This document shows positions 16,643-26,015 of a stretch of DNA of 64,000 nucleotides, one piece after another. The stretch spans positions 1 through 64,000 of the forward strand of contig JBPEWY010000066.1 of NCBI GenBank assembly GCA_052032225.1, in the 5' to 3' direction. Each line of letters starts with the position of its first letter. Position 1 is the stretch's first letter. The DNA is from JBPEWY01 sp052032225 (lineage in GTDB: Bacteria > Bacteroidota > Bacteroidia > Flavobacteriales > Flavobacteriaceae). Under the pieces are notes generated by a model, which was not told where the DNA came from, did not search any database, and saw nothing but the letters and a program-made list of their open reading frames with translations. Position numbers and translations under genes: made by a program.

Positions 16643-17961
16643 TATACCTTAGCTCTAAGTTTTTGTAAAGTAGCAACAACTTCGCTGTGGGTAACAGTTT
16701 TATCTTTAAAATAATTAATTACCTGCTCTTTTTCGTTTTGTGTTGCCTGAAGCTGGTTTAAAATATTAAGCAAGTGCATTTTCATGTGCCCTTGTTGTAT
16801 TCCGGTTGTAATTAACGATCTAACAGCAGCAAAGTTTTGGGCCAATCCGGCAACAGCAACAATTTGCATTAAATCTTTGGCTGATGGATTTTGTAAAATG
16901 TCTAATGCAATTTTTACTAAAGGATGTAAACTTGTAAGTCCGCCAACAGTACCCAAAGCCAGAGGTACTTCAATCCAGAATTTAAATGTGTTATTTACTA
17001 TTTCTGCATGTGTTAAACTAGAGTACTTACCGGATTTAGCGGCATATGCATGAACACCGGCTTCTACAGCTCTAAAATCGTTACCGGTAGCTAAAATTAC
17101 GGCATCTATGCCGTTCATTATTCCTTTGTTGTGGGTAACGGCTCTGTAGGGTTCTGCTTTTGCAATATTTACAGCTTGTACAAATTTTTCGGCAAAAGCT
17201 TCCGGAGTAATATTTTTATCTTCGTTTAACTCAGGTATTTCACAAGAAACTTCTGCTCTAACCAAACAGTTAGGCACATAGTTAGAGAGAATACTCATAA
17301 CAATTTGCAACTCTTTTTCATCTGCCGTAAAACCTTCAAACTTTTGTGCTTGTTCTTTAAACGTTTTGGCAAATTGCTCTAAACAAGAGTTAATAAAATT
17401 AGCTCCCATTGCATCTAAAGTTTCAAAAGTGCAATGTAGCTGGTAGTAATTTTCTAACTCAGTAGTTTTATCTACAAGTTCAATATCTAAAATACCTCCA
17501 CCGCGCTTATTCATATTTGCAGTAATGGCTTTGGTATTTGCTATTAAAGCAGGTTTACATATCTTAAAAAATGTTTGCAAAGCCTCTTTTCGTCCTTTAT
17601 ATATAAAATGTACTTGACCAATTTTTTCTGTACCGATTACTTTAGTTTTAAATCCGCCACGAGTAAGCCAAAATTTAGCAGCTTTACTGGCTGCAGCCAC
17701 AACAGAGCTTTCTTCTATTACCATAGGAATGGTGTAAAGCTTGTTGTTTATTAAAAAATTTGGAGCTACCCCAAAAGGCAAATAGAAATTGGTTAGGGTG
17801 TTTTCTATAAACTCATCGTGTAATTTTTGCAATTGTAAATCGCTATTCCAATATTTTTTTAAAATAGCAATACCATGCTCCGGATTAGAAAAATAGTGAT
17901 TGGCTAACCAATTAATTTTCTCTTTTTTAGTAAGTTTAGAAAAACCAGAAACGGGTTTCAT
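16642..17961 (-). CDS. Hydroxymethylglutaryl-CoA reductase, class II bacterial type
   Basis: 439 residues, the normal length for class II enzymes, without the eukaryotic membrane domain. Diagnostic segments include TTELENYYQLHCTFETLDAMGANFINSCLEQ (the substrate-binding DAMGANFIN), AVTHNKGIMNGIDAVILATGNDFRAVEAG (the Lys/Asp catalytic region) and LALGTVGGLTSLHPLV (coenzyme binding). Reaction: HMG-CoA plus 2 NAD(P)H to mevalonate. In Bacteroidota it serves isoprenoid synthesis and not mevalonate catabolism, which fits the overlapping GHMP kinase. A TATCTTTG octamer on the minus strand at 17994-17987 lies 26 bases upstream of the start and is a plausible -7 element; no well-spaced TTG is seen. 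Confidence 0.93.
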   Translation of the reverse strand: MKPVSGFSKLTKKEKINWLANHYFSNPEHGIAILKKYWNSDLQLQKLHDEFIENTLTNFYLPFGVAPNFLINNKLYTIPMVIEESSVVAAASKAAKFWLTRGGFKTKVIGTEKIGQVHFIYKGRKEALQTFFKICKPALIANTKAITANMNKRGGGILDIELVDKTTELENYYQLHCTFETLDAMGANFINSCLEQFAKTFKEQAQKFEGFTADEKELQIVMSILSNYVPNCLVRAEVSCEIPELNEDKNITPEAFAEKFVQAVNIAKAEPYRAVTHNKGIMNGIDAVILATGNDFRAVEAGVHAYAAKSGKYSSLTHAEIVNNTFKFWIEVPLALGTVGGLTSLHPLVKIALDILQNPSAKDLMQIVAVAGLAQNFAAVRSLITTGIQQGHMKMHLLNILNQLQATQNEKEQVINYFKDKTVTHSEVVATLQKLRAKV

Positions 17962-18132
17962 GAGCTTATAATTATTAATACAGGCGCAAAGATACTAATT
18001 AACATAACCAATATTACTTTGGCTAAATATTTGATGACAAAAAAACATTGTGATGGGGTTTAACTAAAAAAGTTTAATTTTTTGTGAATTATTTAGTAAA
18101 CTTGACGGTTTTAAAATTCAATTGTAAGTAAT

Positions 18133-20349
18133 ATGAAACAATTTGTACGCACTCTTTTGGTATTGTTTTTAGTTACCTATACTTCGTACGCACAAGAAAA
18201 AATAATCAATTTAGAAGAAATTTGGGGAGGCGCATTCAGAACAGAAGGAATGGATGTGCTCCGATCGTTAAAAAATGGAAAACAGTATGCTGTTTTAAAT
18301 TTTGATAGAGAAACAAGATCATCTTCTGTAGATAAGTACGATTACAGTACACTGCAAAAAGTTGGTACCATTGTTTCATCGCAAGATTTAGAAGAAATAC
18401 AATATTTTACATCATACACTTTCAGTAAAGACGAGTCTAAATTAATTTTAGCAACTAACGTAACACCTATCTACAGAAGATCTAGATTAGGAACTTACTA
18501 TGTTTATGATACAGCTACAAAACAGCTTCAGTTAATTTCAGAAAATAAAATTCAAGAGCCAACATTTTCTCCGGATGCTAAATATGTAGCTTACGGGTTT
18601 GAAAACAACCTTTATGTAAAAGATTTAACTACTGGGGTTACTACTCAAATTACGTCGGATGGCGAAAAAAATAAAATCATAAACGGAATTACCGATTGGG
18701 TTTATGAAGAAGAATTTGGCTTTGTTAGAGCTTTTGATTGGAATAAAGAAGGTTCTAAAATAGCGTTTATTAGGTTTGATGAAACTGATGTTCCGGAGTT
18801 TTCTATGGATGTTTACGGGGATGGCTTGTACCCAACACAACAAACTTTTAAATACCCTAAAGCCGGCGAAAAAAATGCAGAGGTGTCGCTTCATATCTAT
18901 GATATTATAACCGGTAAAACTACCAACATTGATTTAGGAGAGGTATACTATATTCCAAGAATAAAATGGACCAACGATGCCAACACCCTTAGCGTTCAGG
19001 TTATGAACAGGCATCAAAACCATTTGCGTTTACTTTTTGTTAACGCATTAAATGGTGAAGTTAAAACCGTAATGGAAGAAAAAGACGACGCATACATAGA
19101 TGTTACAGATAACTTAACATTTTTAAATGATAATAGCTTTTTATGGACAAGCGAGAAAGATGGGTTTAACCATATTTACCATTTTAGTAAAACGGGAGAG
19201 TTAATTAGACAAGTAACCAAAGGACCTTGGGAAGTAACCAGTTTTTATGGTTTTAATCCCAAAAATGGTAGAGTATACTACCAATCTACAGAACAAGGCT
19301 CTATTAACAGAGCTGTTTATACTATTGGTATTAACGGAAAAGGCAAAAAACTATTAACACCATCTGTAGGAACTAACCACGCAACATTTAGTGCAGATTA
19401 TACTTATTTTATTAATTCTTTCTCTAATGCAACCACGCCATATACTTACTCTTTACACAGTGGTAAAGATGGTGAAAAGCTCAAAGAAATTGTAAATAAC
19501 AATGCGTTGTTAGAGAAGCTTTCTGAATACAAAATTTCACCTAAAGAGTTCTCTACCATAACCGTTAATGGTAATGAACTTAATATGTGGATGATTAAGC
19601 CTGCAGATTTTGATCCTAATAAAAAGTATCCGTTATTTATGTACCAATATAGTGGTCCGGGCTCTCAGCAAGTTAGCAATCGTTGGATGGGAACAAACGA
19701 TTATTGGTATCAAATGCTGGCACAACAAGGCTACATTGTTGTTTGTGTAGATGGTAGAGGAACCGGCTATAAAGGAGCAGAATTTAAAAAAGTAACCTAT
19801 AAACAATTAGGAAAATACGAAGTAGAAGATCAAATTGCTGCTGCAAAACAATTAGGGGCATTACCTTATATAGACGAAAGCAGAATTGGAATTTGGGGCT
19901 GGAGCTACGGAGGATTCATGTCTTCTAATTGTATTTTAAAAGGAAATGATGTATTTAGTATGGCCATAGCAGTAGCACCGGTTACTAACTGGCGTTTTTA
20001 CGATACTATTTATACAGAGCGCTATATGCAAACTCCACAAGAAAATCCGGAAGGATATGATGATAACTCGCCAATTAACCATGTTGATAAGTTAAAAGGA
20101 GCATATTTGTTAATTCATGGTACAGCCGATGACAATGTGCATGTACAAAATACCATGCAAATGATAGAGGCGCTTGTGCAAGCAAATAAACAATTTGATA
20201 TGGCTATTTATCCCGACAAGAATCATGGTATTTACGGAGGTAATACACGTTTGCAGTTATATACCAAGATGACAAATTTTATTCATGAGCATCTGGGTAA
20301 AAAAGAAGAAGTTAAAGAGCCAGAAACAACAGAAAAAATTAAAGGATAA
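18133..20349 (+). CDS. Dipeptidyl peptidase IV family serine peptidase (S9B)
   Basis: 738 residues: a signal peptide (MKQFVRTLLVLFLVTYTSYAQ), an eight-bladed propeller, then an alpha/beta hydrolase domain. The double-Glu N-terminus-binding motif is DWVYEEEFG in the propeller. The catalytic triad is visible: Ser591 in GWSYGGF, Asp in GTADDNV (about 666-667) and His698 in NHGIYGG. Family reaction: release of X-Pro or X-Ala dipeptides from the N-terminus of peptides, in the periplasm or at the cell surface. It is followed after 33 bases by a POT-family peptide importer, so the pair makes and takes up dipeptides. Confidence 0.92.
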   Translation: MKQFVRTLLVLFLVTYTSYAQEKIINLEEIWGGAFRTEGMDVLRSLKNGKQYAVLNFDRETRSSSVDKYDYSTLQKVGTIVSSQDLEEIQYFTSYTFSKDESKLILATNVTPIYRRSRLGTYYVYDTATKQLQLISENKIQEPTFSPDAKYVAYGFENNLYVKDLTTGVTTQITSDGEKNKIINGITDWVYEEEFGFVRAFDWNKEGSKIAFIRFDETDVPEFSMDVYGDGLYPTQQTFKYPKAGEKNAEVSLHIYDIITGKTTNIDLGEVYYIPRIKWTNDANTLSVQVMNRHQNHLRLLFVNALNGEVKTVMEEKDDAYIDVTDNLTFLNDNSFLWTSEKDGFNHIYHFSKTGELIRQVTKGPWEVTSFYGFNPKNGRVYYQSTEQGSINRAVYTIGINGKGKKLLTPSVGTNHATFSADYTYFINSFSNATTPYTYSLHSGKDGEKLKEIVNNNALLEKLSEYKISPKEFSTITVNGNELNMWMIKPADFDPNKKYPLFMYQYSGPGSQQVSNRWMGTNDYWYQMLAQQGYIVVCVDGRGTGYKGAEFKKVTYKQLGKYEVEDQIAAAKQLGALPYIDESRIGIWGWSYGGFMSSNCILKGNDVFSMAIAVAPVTNWRFYDTIYTERYMQTPQENPEGYDDNSPINHVDKLKGAYLLIHGTADDNVHVQNTMQMIEALVQANKQFDMAIYPDKNHGIYGGNTRLQLYTKMTNFIHEHLGKKEEVKEPETTEKIKG

Positions 20350-20382
20350 ACCATCAAACTATACTAACTAAACACGAAACTT

Positions 20383-21978
20383 ATGGAATTTAAGTACGGA
20401 GGATCTGAAATTAATCAAAGAACAGTATTAGGACATCCATCTGGATTATTTGTGTTGTTCTTTACAGAAATGTGGGAGCGTTTTAGCTACTACGGTATGC
20501 GTGCGCTTCTAGTTTTATTTTTAACTACTGCTTTATTAGGAGATAATCCCGGATGGGGATGGGAACGAAGCGAAGCACTTGTTTTATACGGCTGGTACAC
20601 CGGATTAGTATACTTAACCCCGATTTTTGGAGGATTAATTGCCGATAAAATTCTTGGGTACAGAAAAGCTGTAATTGTTGGTGCTTTTTTAATGACACTT
20701 GGGCACGCATCTATGGCGTTAGAAGTTTTTGTAGATGCTTTCTTTTACCTTGGGTTGTTATTGCTAATTCTTGGTAACGGATTGTTTAAGCCAAATATCT
20801 CATCAATCGTTGGAAAACTTTATAAAACAGAAGATAAAGATAAAGATGCCGGGTACACAATATTTTATATGGGAATAAATGCCGGCGCTTTCTTAGGAAT
20901 TTTATTATGCGGTTACATTGGCGAAAAAGTGGGGTGGCATTATGGTTTTGGATTGGCTGGTATTTTTATGTTGTTAGGAATGCTTCAGTTTCACTTTGCA
21001 CAAGATATTTTTGGCGCAATTGGTCTTAAACCAAAAAAGAAAGGTGATTTAGATGATGTTGTAGAAGATCAATTAGATAAAATAGAAGATAATATAGAAG
21101 ATGTAAAAGACGAAGCAAAAAAATCTAAAGTTGTAAGAGATAGAATTTTTGTAATATCAATATTCGCTTTATTTACTATTTTCTTCTGGTGGGCATTTGA
21201 GCAGGCCGGAGGTTCTATGACTATTTTTGCAAGAGATTATACAGATAGAGCTTTAGAAGGCACAGCAGCCGACACGTTTAAAATAATTAATACCATAATA
21301 ACCATTGTTCCGATGGTAATTATAACATGGGTATTATGGCTTTTATTTAGAAAAACTTTTAGTGCATTTGCGCTTTCAAATGCCGTTTTAGCCACAAGCT
21401 TTGTAATTATTTGGGGAATTGTTATTTGGATGATTGTAAGAGAATTTTCTGTAGAAAACACAGAAGTTCCTGCTTCATGGTTCTCTGTACTAAATTCACT
21501 CTTTATAATTACCCTTGCACCATTATTCTCTAAACTATGGCAAACTAAATTTAACCCTTCAGGGCCAATGAAATTTGCTTTAGGGTTACTACTTGTAGGG
21601 ATTGGTTTTGCAGCATTATCATACGGAGCATGGAATATTCCTAAAGGAGCTCAAGTAGCATCGGTTAGTATGATATGGCTGGTTCTGGCATATTTATTTC
21701 ATACTATGGGAGAGCTATGTGTTTCTCCGGTCGGATTATCGTATGTTAGTAAGTTAGCACCAGCTAAATTAGTTGGATTAATGTTTGGAATCTGGTTCTT
21801 AGCCAATTTCTTTGCTAATTTATTAGGAGGTTTAACAGGAAGCTTTATAGACGATATTACTAAAGAATACTCTATAGCTACCTTCTTCTTAATATTTACG
21901 TTAGTACCAATTTTCGCTGCAATTGTAATGGCTGCTATGAATAAAATGCTTATTAAAAAGATGCACGGAATTCACTAA
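20383..21978 (+). CDS. Proton-coupled oligopeptide transporter (POT/PTR family)
   Basis: 531 residues, about 12-14 membrane helices. N-terminal POT signature: FFTEMWERFSYYGMRALLVLFL (ExxERF motif), then YGWYTGLVYLTPIFGGLIADKILGYRKAV. A charged cytoplasmic linker with many Asp/Glu/Lys occupies about 220-250. The C-terminal half has LFHTMGELCVSPVGLSYVSKLAP. Role: symport of di- and tripeptides with protons across the inner membrane. It lies 33 bases after the DPP IV gene and probably forms an operon with it. Its terminator lies in the tail of the convergent comEC-like gene. Confidence 0.93.
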   Translation: MEFKYGGSEINQRTVLGHPSGLFVLFFTEMWERFSYYGMRALLVLFLTTALLGDNPGWGWERSEALVLYGWYTGLVYLTPIFGGLIADKILGYRKAVIVGAFLMTLGHASMALEVFVDAFFYLGLLLLILGNGLFKPNISSIVGKLYKTEDKDKDAGYTIFYMGINAGAFLGILLCGYIGEKVGWHYGFGLAGIFMLLGMLQFHFAQDIFGAIGLKPKKKGDLDDVVEDQLDKIEDNIEDVKDEAKKSKVVRDRIFVISIFALFTIFFWWAFEQAGGSMTIFARDYTDRALEGTAADTFKIINTIITIVPMVIITWVLWLLFRKTFSAFALSNAVLATSFVIIWGIVIWMIVREFSVENTEVPASWFSVLNSLFIITLAPLFSKLWQTKFNPSGPMKFALGLLLVGIGFAALSYGAWNIPKGAQVASVSMIWLVLAYLFHTMGELCVSPVGLSYVSKLAPAKLVGLMFGIWFLANFFANLLGGLTGSFIDDITKEYSIATFFLIFTLVPIFAAIVMAAMNKMLIKKMHGIH

Positions 21979-21984
21979 AAAAGT

Positions 21985-24006
21985 TTAGCGTATTATATAA
22001 GCTCCCTTTTTACCCGTATAGTAAAAAGGGAGTTTTTGTTTTATACACGTTTCTTCCCAACGCTTTACAAAACTTTTATAATTACTACCATCTGCTATAA
22101 TAAGCTCCGGTTGGAGTTTTTGTATTAGCCTATCAAGATGAATTTTAGGTGAAAACGTTAAAACAACAATGTTGGGCTTTACGTTTTTAAGATTATAAAT
22201 ACCAAGACTATCTATCACTAAAATAGTTTTATTGTCTTTAAAGTAAGCTAACTTGGGGTTATTAAAGCTCACCTCTTTTATGTTTTTGGCTGTAGTAAAA
22301 TTTACAATAGGATTATGGTTGTAATTTGGGTTTTCAGGATTAGCAAATACTGTTAATTTTTGTCCGATTTGTTGTGCTATAACACTAGTTTTATTTTCAT
22401 GAAAAACTATAATACTGTTTTCTTGAGAGGTATAATAGTTTGTATAAATATAAGTAGCTTGTACTAAAATAATTGAAACAAAAAATAATATACCGTAACG
22501 CCACTTTTTAGTAGAAACCCAAGTAAAGAACATTAACAATACTAAAAACAGTAAAAACATTAAAACCTCGTTAAAGAAAATATGTTTTACAACAAAATCT
22601 TCTTTATCGCCAATCCAAGCAACAATGTTATTCATTACCTTAATAATTTGTAAATAAGTATTGGCTAAAAAGGCGGGCAGTAAATTAATTGCTCCTAAAA
22701 AGATAATTATGATACCAAATCCTAATATGATTCCTAAAAAAGGGACAAGCATTAAATTACTCAAGAAAAATAATCCGGGAAATTGATGAAAGTAGTATAA
22801 ACTTATGGGTAATACGCCAATTTGAGCCGCAATAGAAACTCCCATTACATCCCAAAAGCGTTTTAAAAACCAATTAGACGGATACCAAAGTTTAAGCAAA
22901 AAGGGATGAATTGTTATAATGGCAAATACTGCTGCATAGCTTAATTGAAACCCGACATTAAAAAGAAGCATAGGTTTTCCTAATAATAAAAAGAACATAG
23001 AAAGCGCCAACACATTATACATGTTTGTTTGTCTTTTTAAATAAAAGGCGTAAGCAATAAAAGAAAACATGGTTACGGCCCTAATCACCGAGGCAGACAA
23101 TCCTGCAATAAATGCAAAAGCCCAAAGTAGGAGCACTACAATTATTAATCGTAAAACCCTTCCGTTTTTAAAACGTAAAAGAAAACTAAAACAATAATTA
23201 AGCAGCAACAAAATAACACCAATATGTAATCCCGAAACTGCCAAAATATGTAGTGCTCCTGCATTTTTATAGTTGTTATAGGTTTCTTTAGATATGTCTT
23301 CTCTTTGCCCAAGTAAAAGCGCTTTAATAATTGCTAATTCTTGTTTTTTAAAACCATTTTTTTGTAAAGATTTTATAATGTTTTCCCTAAAGCTATGCGC
23401 CAAACCAAAAATGGTTGTTTTAGAATTTTTTAATAAGAATATTGATTTAGGGTGTGCATAAAGCTGATGATAAATGTGCTGCTTTGCTAAATAGTTTTTG
23501 TAGTTAAATTGATGCGGATTTAAAGGACTGTTAATTGTATGTAGCCTATTAATTGTTACAATTTCTTGGTCTACACTAAAGTTTTTTAAAGTACTATCTT
23601 TTTCTGCAAGCAATAAAACAGTACCAGAGGTAAGAGTATTGTTTACTTTTAATACAGATGCTAAGTATTTGTGATGATAAATGGTAGGTTTTTCAATTTT
23701 TTTAATTTTTAAATAAAGTGTATTTGGTTGTTGGGTTATATATTTAGAATAATGATTTTCTGAATTTTTAGGGTTGTTTATACTTTGCGATAGAATACCT
23801 GCAGAGAAGCAAAGCAACAGAATAAGTGTAGTGCCTAAAACACGATTAGCACTCTTAAAAACAAAAATTGTAACAACAATACAGACAATAAAAACTAAGA
23901 GTAATAAAAAAGCAGTTGTTAACGCTATATTTAAATAATACCCAAGTAGAATACCAATTATAAGCGATATCAGGAGTTTAAATAACGGGAAGTTAAGTGT
24001 TTTCAC
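21985..24006 (-). CDS. ComEC/Rec2-related membrane protein
   Basis: 673 residues. N-terminal helices and a DUF4131-like OB domain (about 1-190) are followed by the competence domain with many helices (about 215-520), including GQREDISKETYNNYKNAGALHILAVSGLHIGVILLLLNY. The family forms the inner-membrane channel for DNA uptake. The C-terminal about 150 residues have beta-lactamase-like strands but no HxHxDH metal motif, so a nuclease function there is unlikely. This reduced form is common in Bacteroidota. Its stop is 6 bases from that of the POT gene (convergent), and its last 15 or so codons contain the POT terminator. Confidence 0.85.
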   Translation of the reverse strand: MKTLNFPLFKLLISLIIGILLGYYLNIALTTAFLLLLVFIVCIVVTIFVFKSANRVLGTTLILLLCFSAGILSQSINNPKNSENHYSKYITQQPNTLYLKIKKIEKPTIYHHKYLASVLKVNNTLTSGTVLLLAEKDSTLKNFSVDQEIVTINRLHTINSPLNPHQFNYKNYLAKQHIYHQLYAHPKSIFLLKNSKTTIFGLAHSFRENIIKSLQKNGFKKQELAIIKALLLGQREDISKETYNNYKNAGALHILAVSGLHIGVILLLLNYCFSFLLRFKNGRVLRLIIVVLLLWAFAFIAGLSASVIRAVTMFSFIAYAFYLKRQTNMYNVLALSMFFLLLGKPMLLFNVGFQLSYAAVFAIITIHPFLLKLWYPSNWFLKRFWDVMGVSIAAQIGVLPISLYYFHQFPGLFFLSNLMLVPFLGIILGFGIIIIFLGAINLLPAFLANTYLQIIKVMNNIVAWIGDKEDFVVKHIFFNEVLMFLLFLVLLMFFTWVSTKKWRYGILFFVSIILVQATYIYTNYYTSQENSIIVFHENKTSVIAQQIGQKLTVFANPENPNYNHNPIVNFTTAKNIKEVSFNNPKLAYFKDNKTILVIDSLGIYNLKNVKPNIVVLTFSPKIHLDRLIQKLQPELIIADGSNYKSFVKRWEETCIKQKLPFYYTGKKGAYIIR
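22002..22037 (+). terminator. Terminator of the POT transporter gene, inside the comEC-like 3' coding end
   Basis: CTCCCTTTTTAC (22002-22013) and GTAAAAAGGGAG (22021-22032) form a perfect 12-bp stem with a 7-base loop, then TTTTT. On the other strand there is no T-run, so it works for plus-strand transcription only. Confidence 0.8.
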
Positions 24007-24027
24007 ACTTAAAATATAGTAAAAATA

Positions 24028-24633
24028 TTATTCTAAAATACGTCTTGCTGCTACAAAAGCATAATTCCAGTAGCCTTCAGAGAGTGAAGATACAAGCACA
24101 CCCCTAGAGGTTGTTGCATGAATAAACTGCACATTGCCATTTGTGACTTTTACAACCAAACCAACATGATTAATACGATTTCTTTTTTTATTGGTTTTAA
24201 AAAAAAGTAAATCGCCAACCCTAATTTCATTTTTATTAATTAAAGTTCCTTGTGTAGCCATAGCTCCAGAGGTTCGGGGTAGCGGGTGGTTGTGTTCTTT
24301 AAAAGCAACATAAATTAATCCGGAGCAGTCCATGCCTTTTCTGGTTGTACCTCCAAATTTATAGCGTGTTCCGGCATAAGATAAAGCGGTAGAAACAATA
24401 GCTTCAATTGTATCAGATGGAGCACTTGTAGTATAATTTTCGGGATTATCTGTTATTACATTTGTAGTATCTTTTTCTGTAGCGCTTACTGTAACGGTAT
24501 GCTTTTTTTTATGTGTTTTCTTCTTTTTTGAAGCTCCGCAAGAAGCTAAAACACTAAGAGTTAAAGCATAGGCTAAAAATAGTAATACGGTATTTATGTT
24601 TGGGTAATAACGTTTATTTAGATATTGCTTCAT
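24028..24633 (-). CDS. NlpC/P60 family (C40) cell-wall lipoprotein peptidase
   Basis: 201 residues. The lipoprotein signal ends at LASC (Cys32), followed by a Lys-rich linker (about 36-46) and an NlpC/P60 domain (about 75-201). The catalytic triad is visible: Cys103 in GMDCSGLIY, His156 in INHVGLVV and His172 in FIHATTS. Family reaction: hydrolysis of D-Glu/diaminopimelate or related peptide bonds in peptidoglycan. It overlaps the end of lpxB by 20 bases and follows it in the operon. The signal contains two hydrophilic stretches before the hydrophobic core, so a slightly later start is possible. Confidence 0.9.
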   Translation of the reverse strand: MKQYLNKRYYPNINTVLLFLAYALTLSVLASCGASKKKKTHKKKHTVTVSATEKDTTNVITDNPENYTTSAPSDTIEAIVSTALSYAGTRYKFGGTTRKGMDCSGLIYVAFKEHNHPLPRTSGAMATQGTLINKNEIRVGDLLFFKTNKKRNRINHVGLVVKVTNGNVQFIHATTSRGVLVSSLSEGYWNYAFVAARRILE

Positions 24634-25732
24634 AAACTAGTTTAGCAACTTTATTACTGGCTCCTTTTCCTCCTAATTTATTTTCTAATTCAAAATAGTT
24701 AATAAACACATTTTCTCTGTGAGAAGGATCTAATATTTTACTTAACTCTCTTTTTAAGTTTTTAGTGTTTAATTCATGCTGAATTAGTTCTGTTACTACC
24801 TCTTTATCCATTATTAAATTCACTAAAGAGATGTATTTAAGTGTAATTACGTGTTTTGCTATCTGGTACGAAATCCAATTACCTTTATAACAAACAACTT
24901 CCGGTACTTTAAATAAGGCAGTTTCTAAAGTTGCTGTTCCGCTAGTAACCAGCGCTGCAGTAGCAATGCTAAGTAAATCGTATGTTTTGTTAGATAATAA
25001 TTTTACGTTTTTGTTAGTTAAAAACGGATTGTAAAACTCTTCATCTATACCGGGTGCTCCTGCAATAACAAACTGGTAATCAGGAAAAAATTGTACAACC
25101 GAAAGCATAACAGAAAGCATTTTCTTTATTTCTTGTTTTCTGCTTCCCGGTAATAAAGCAATTACAGGTTTGTTTGGTATTAAACCATGTTTTTTTGAAA
25201 AGTCTTCAGGATTAACCTGAGCTCTATTGGCAATAGCATCTAATAACGGATGTCCAACAAAATGAACAGGAAAATTATGTTTTTGCTCGTAATATGTTTT
25301 CTCAAACGGAAGAATAACATACATTGCATCTATACTTTTTCTAATATCTTTTATTCTTCCTTCTTTCCAAGCCCAAATTTGTGGAGAAATATAATAATGT
25401 GTTTTAAAGCCTTTTGCATGCGCCCATTTTGCTATGCGTAAGTTAAACCCCGGATAATCAATAAAAATAATTACATCAGGATTAAAAGTTGTAATATCTT
25501 CTTTGCAAAACCGAATGTTAGACAGAATGGTTTTTATATTTAGTAGCACTTCTACAAACCCCATAAAGGCTAAATCTTTGTAGTGTTTAGCGAGAGTGCC
25601 ACCAACAGCGTGCATTAAATTACCCCCCCAAAACCTAAATTCTGCGTTAGGATCTTGCTTTAAAAGAGCTTTCATTAAGTTTGCCCCGTGGAGATCTCCC
25701 GAAGCCTCTCCGGCAATAATATAGTACTTCAT
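24614..25732 (-). CDS. lpxB: Lipid-A-disaccharide synthase
   Basis: 372 residues of glycosyltransferase family 19, complete length. It starts MKYYIIAGEASGDLHGANLM (the SGDLHGA motif) and later has IDYPGFNLRIAKWAHAKG, YISPQIWAWKEGRIKDIR and LPGSRKQEIKKMLSVM. Reaction: UDP-2,3-diacylglucosamine plus lipid X to lipid A disaccharide, at the cytoplasmic face of the inner membrane. It lies one base after the 93-residue membrane protein gene and overlaps the C40 gene, so the order surE - small membrane gene - lpxB - C40 is one operon. Confidence 0.96.
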   Translation of the reverse strand: MKYYIIAGEASGDLHGANLMKALLKQDPNAEFRFWGGNLMHAVGGTLAKHYKDLAFMGFVEVLLNIKTILSNIRFCKEDITTFNPDVIIFIDYPGFNLRIAKWAHAKGFKTHYYISPQIWAWKEGRIKDIRKSIDAMYVILPFEKTYYEQKHNFPVHFVGHPLLDAIANRAQVNPEDFSKKHGLIPNKPVIALLPGSRKQEIKKMLSVMLSVVQFFPDYQFVIAGAPGIDEEFYNPFLTNKNVKLLSNKTYDLLSIATAALVTSGTATLETALFKVPEVVCYKGNWISYQIAKHVITLKYISLVNLIMDKEVVTELIQHELNTKNLKRELSKILDPSHRENVFINYFELENKLGGKGASNKVAKLVYEAISK

Positions 25733-25733
25733 G

Positions 25734-26015
25734 CTATATTAATTTAAACACTACAATAGTTAAAGCTGCTAAAAAAGTTGCAATTAAAACACCTCTTGCT
25801 CTATATTCTCTGTTAATTTTTAAAAACAAGAAAAAAGCAGCTAAATTTAATAAAGCCCCAAGAGCAATAATGCTGCCTAAATGCCCATCTTCTTTGGCTA
25901 ATAGTAAAGTGGTTTTAATACTAAGTTTAGAAAATAGTAATATGTATAATAGCATACCTAAAGTATTGCAAATAATACCTACTAAAAAGCCAATAACAAT
26001 TTCTTTTTTAATCAT
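25734..26015 (-). CDS. Small membrane protein between surE and lpxB
   Basis: 93 residues with three predicted membrane helices: about 7-29 (IGFLVGIICNTLGMLLYILLF), 45-65 (LGSIIALGALLNLAAFFLFLK) and 73-92 (RGVLIATFLAALTIVVFKLI). Function unknown. It starts directly after the surE stop and ends one base before lpxB starts, so translation is coupled. The same arrangement is common in flavobacteria, which supports a real gene. Confidence 0.75.
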   Translation of the reverse strand: MIKKEIVIGFLVGIICNTLGMLLYILLFSKLSIKTTLLLAKEDGHLGSIIALGALLNLAAFFLFLKINREYRARGVLIATFLAALTIVVFKLI

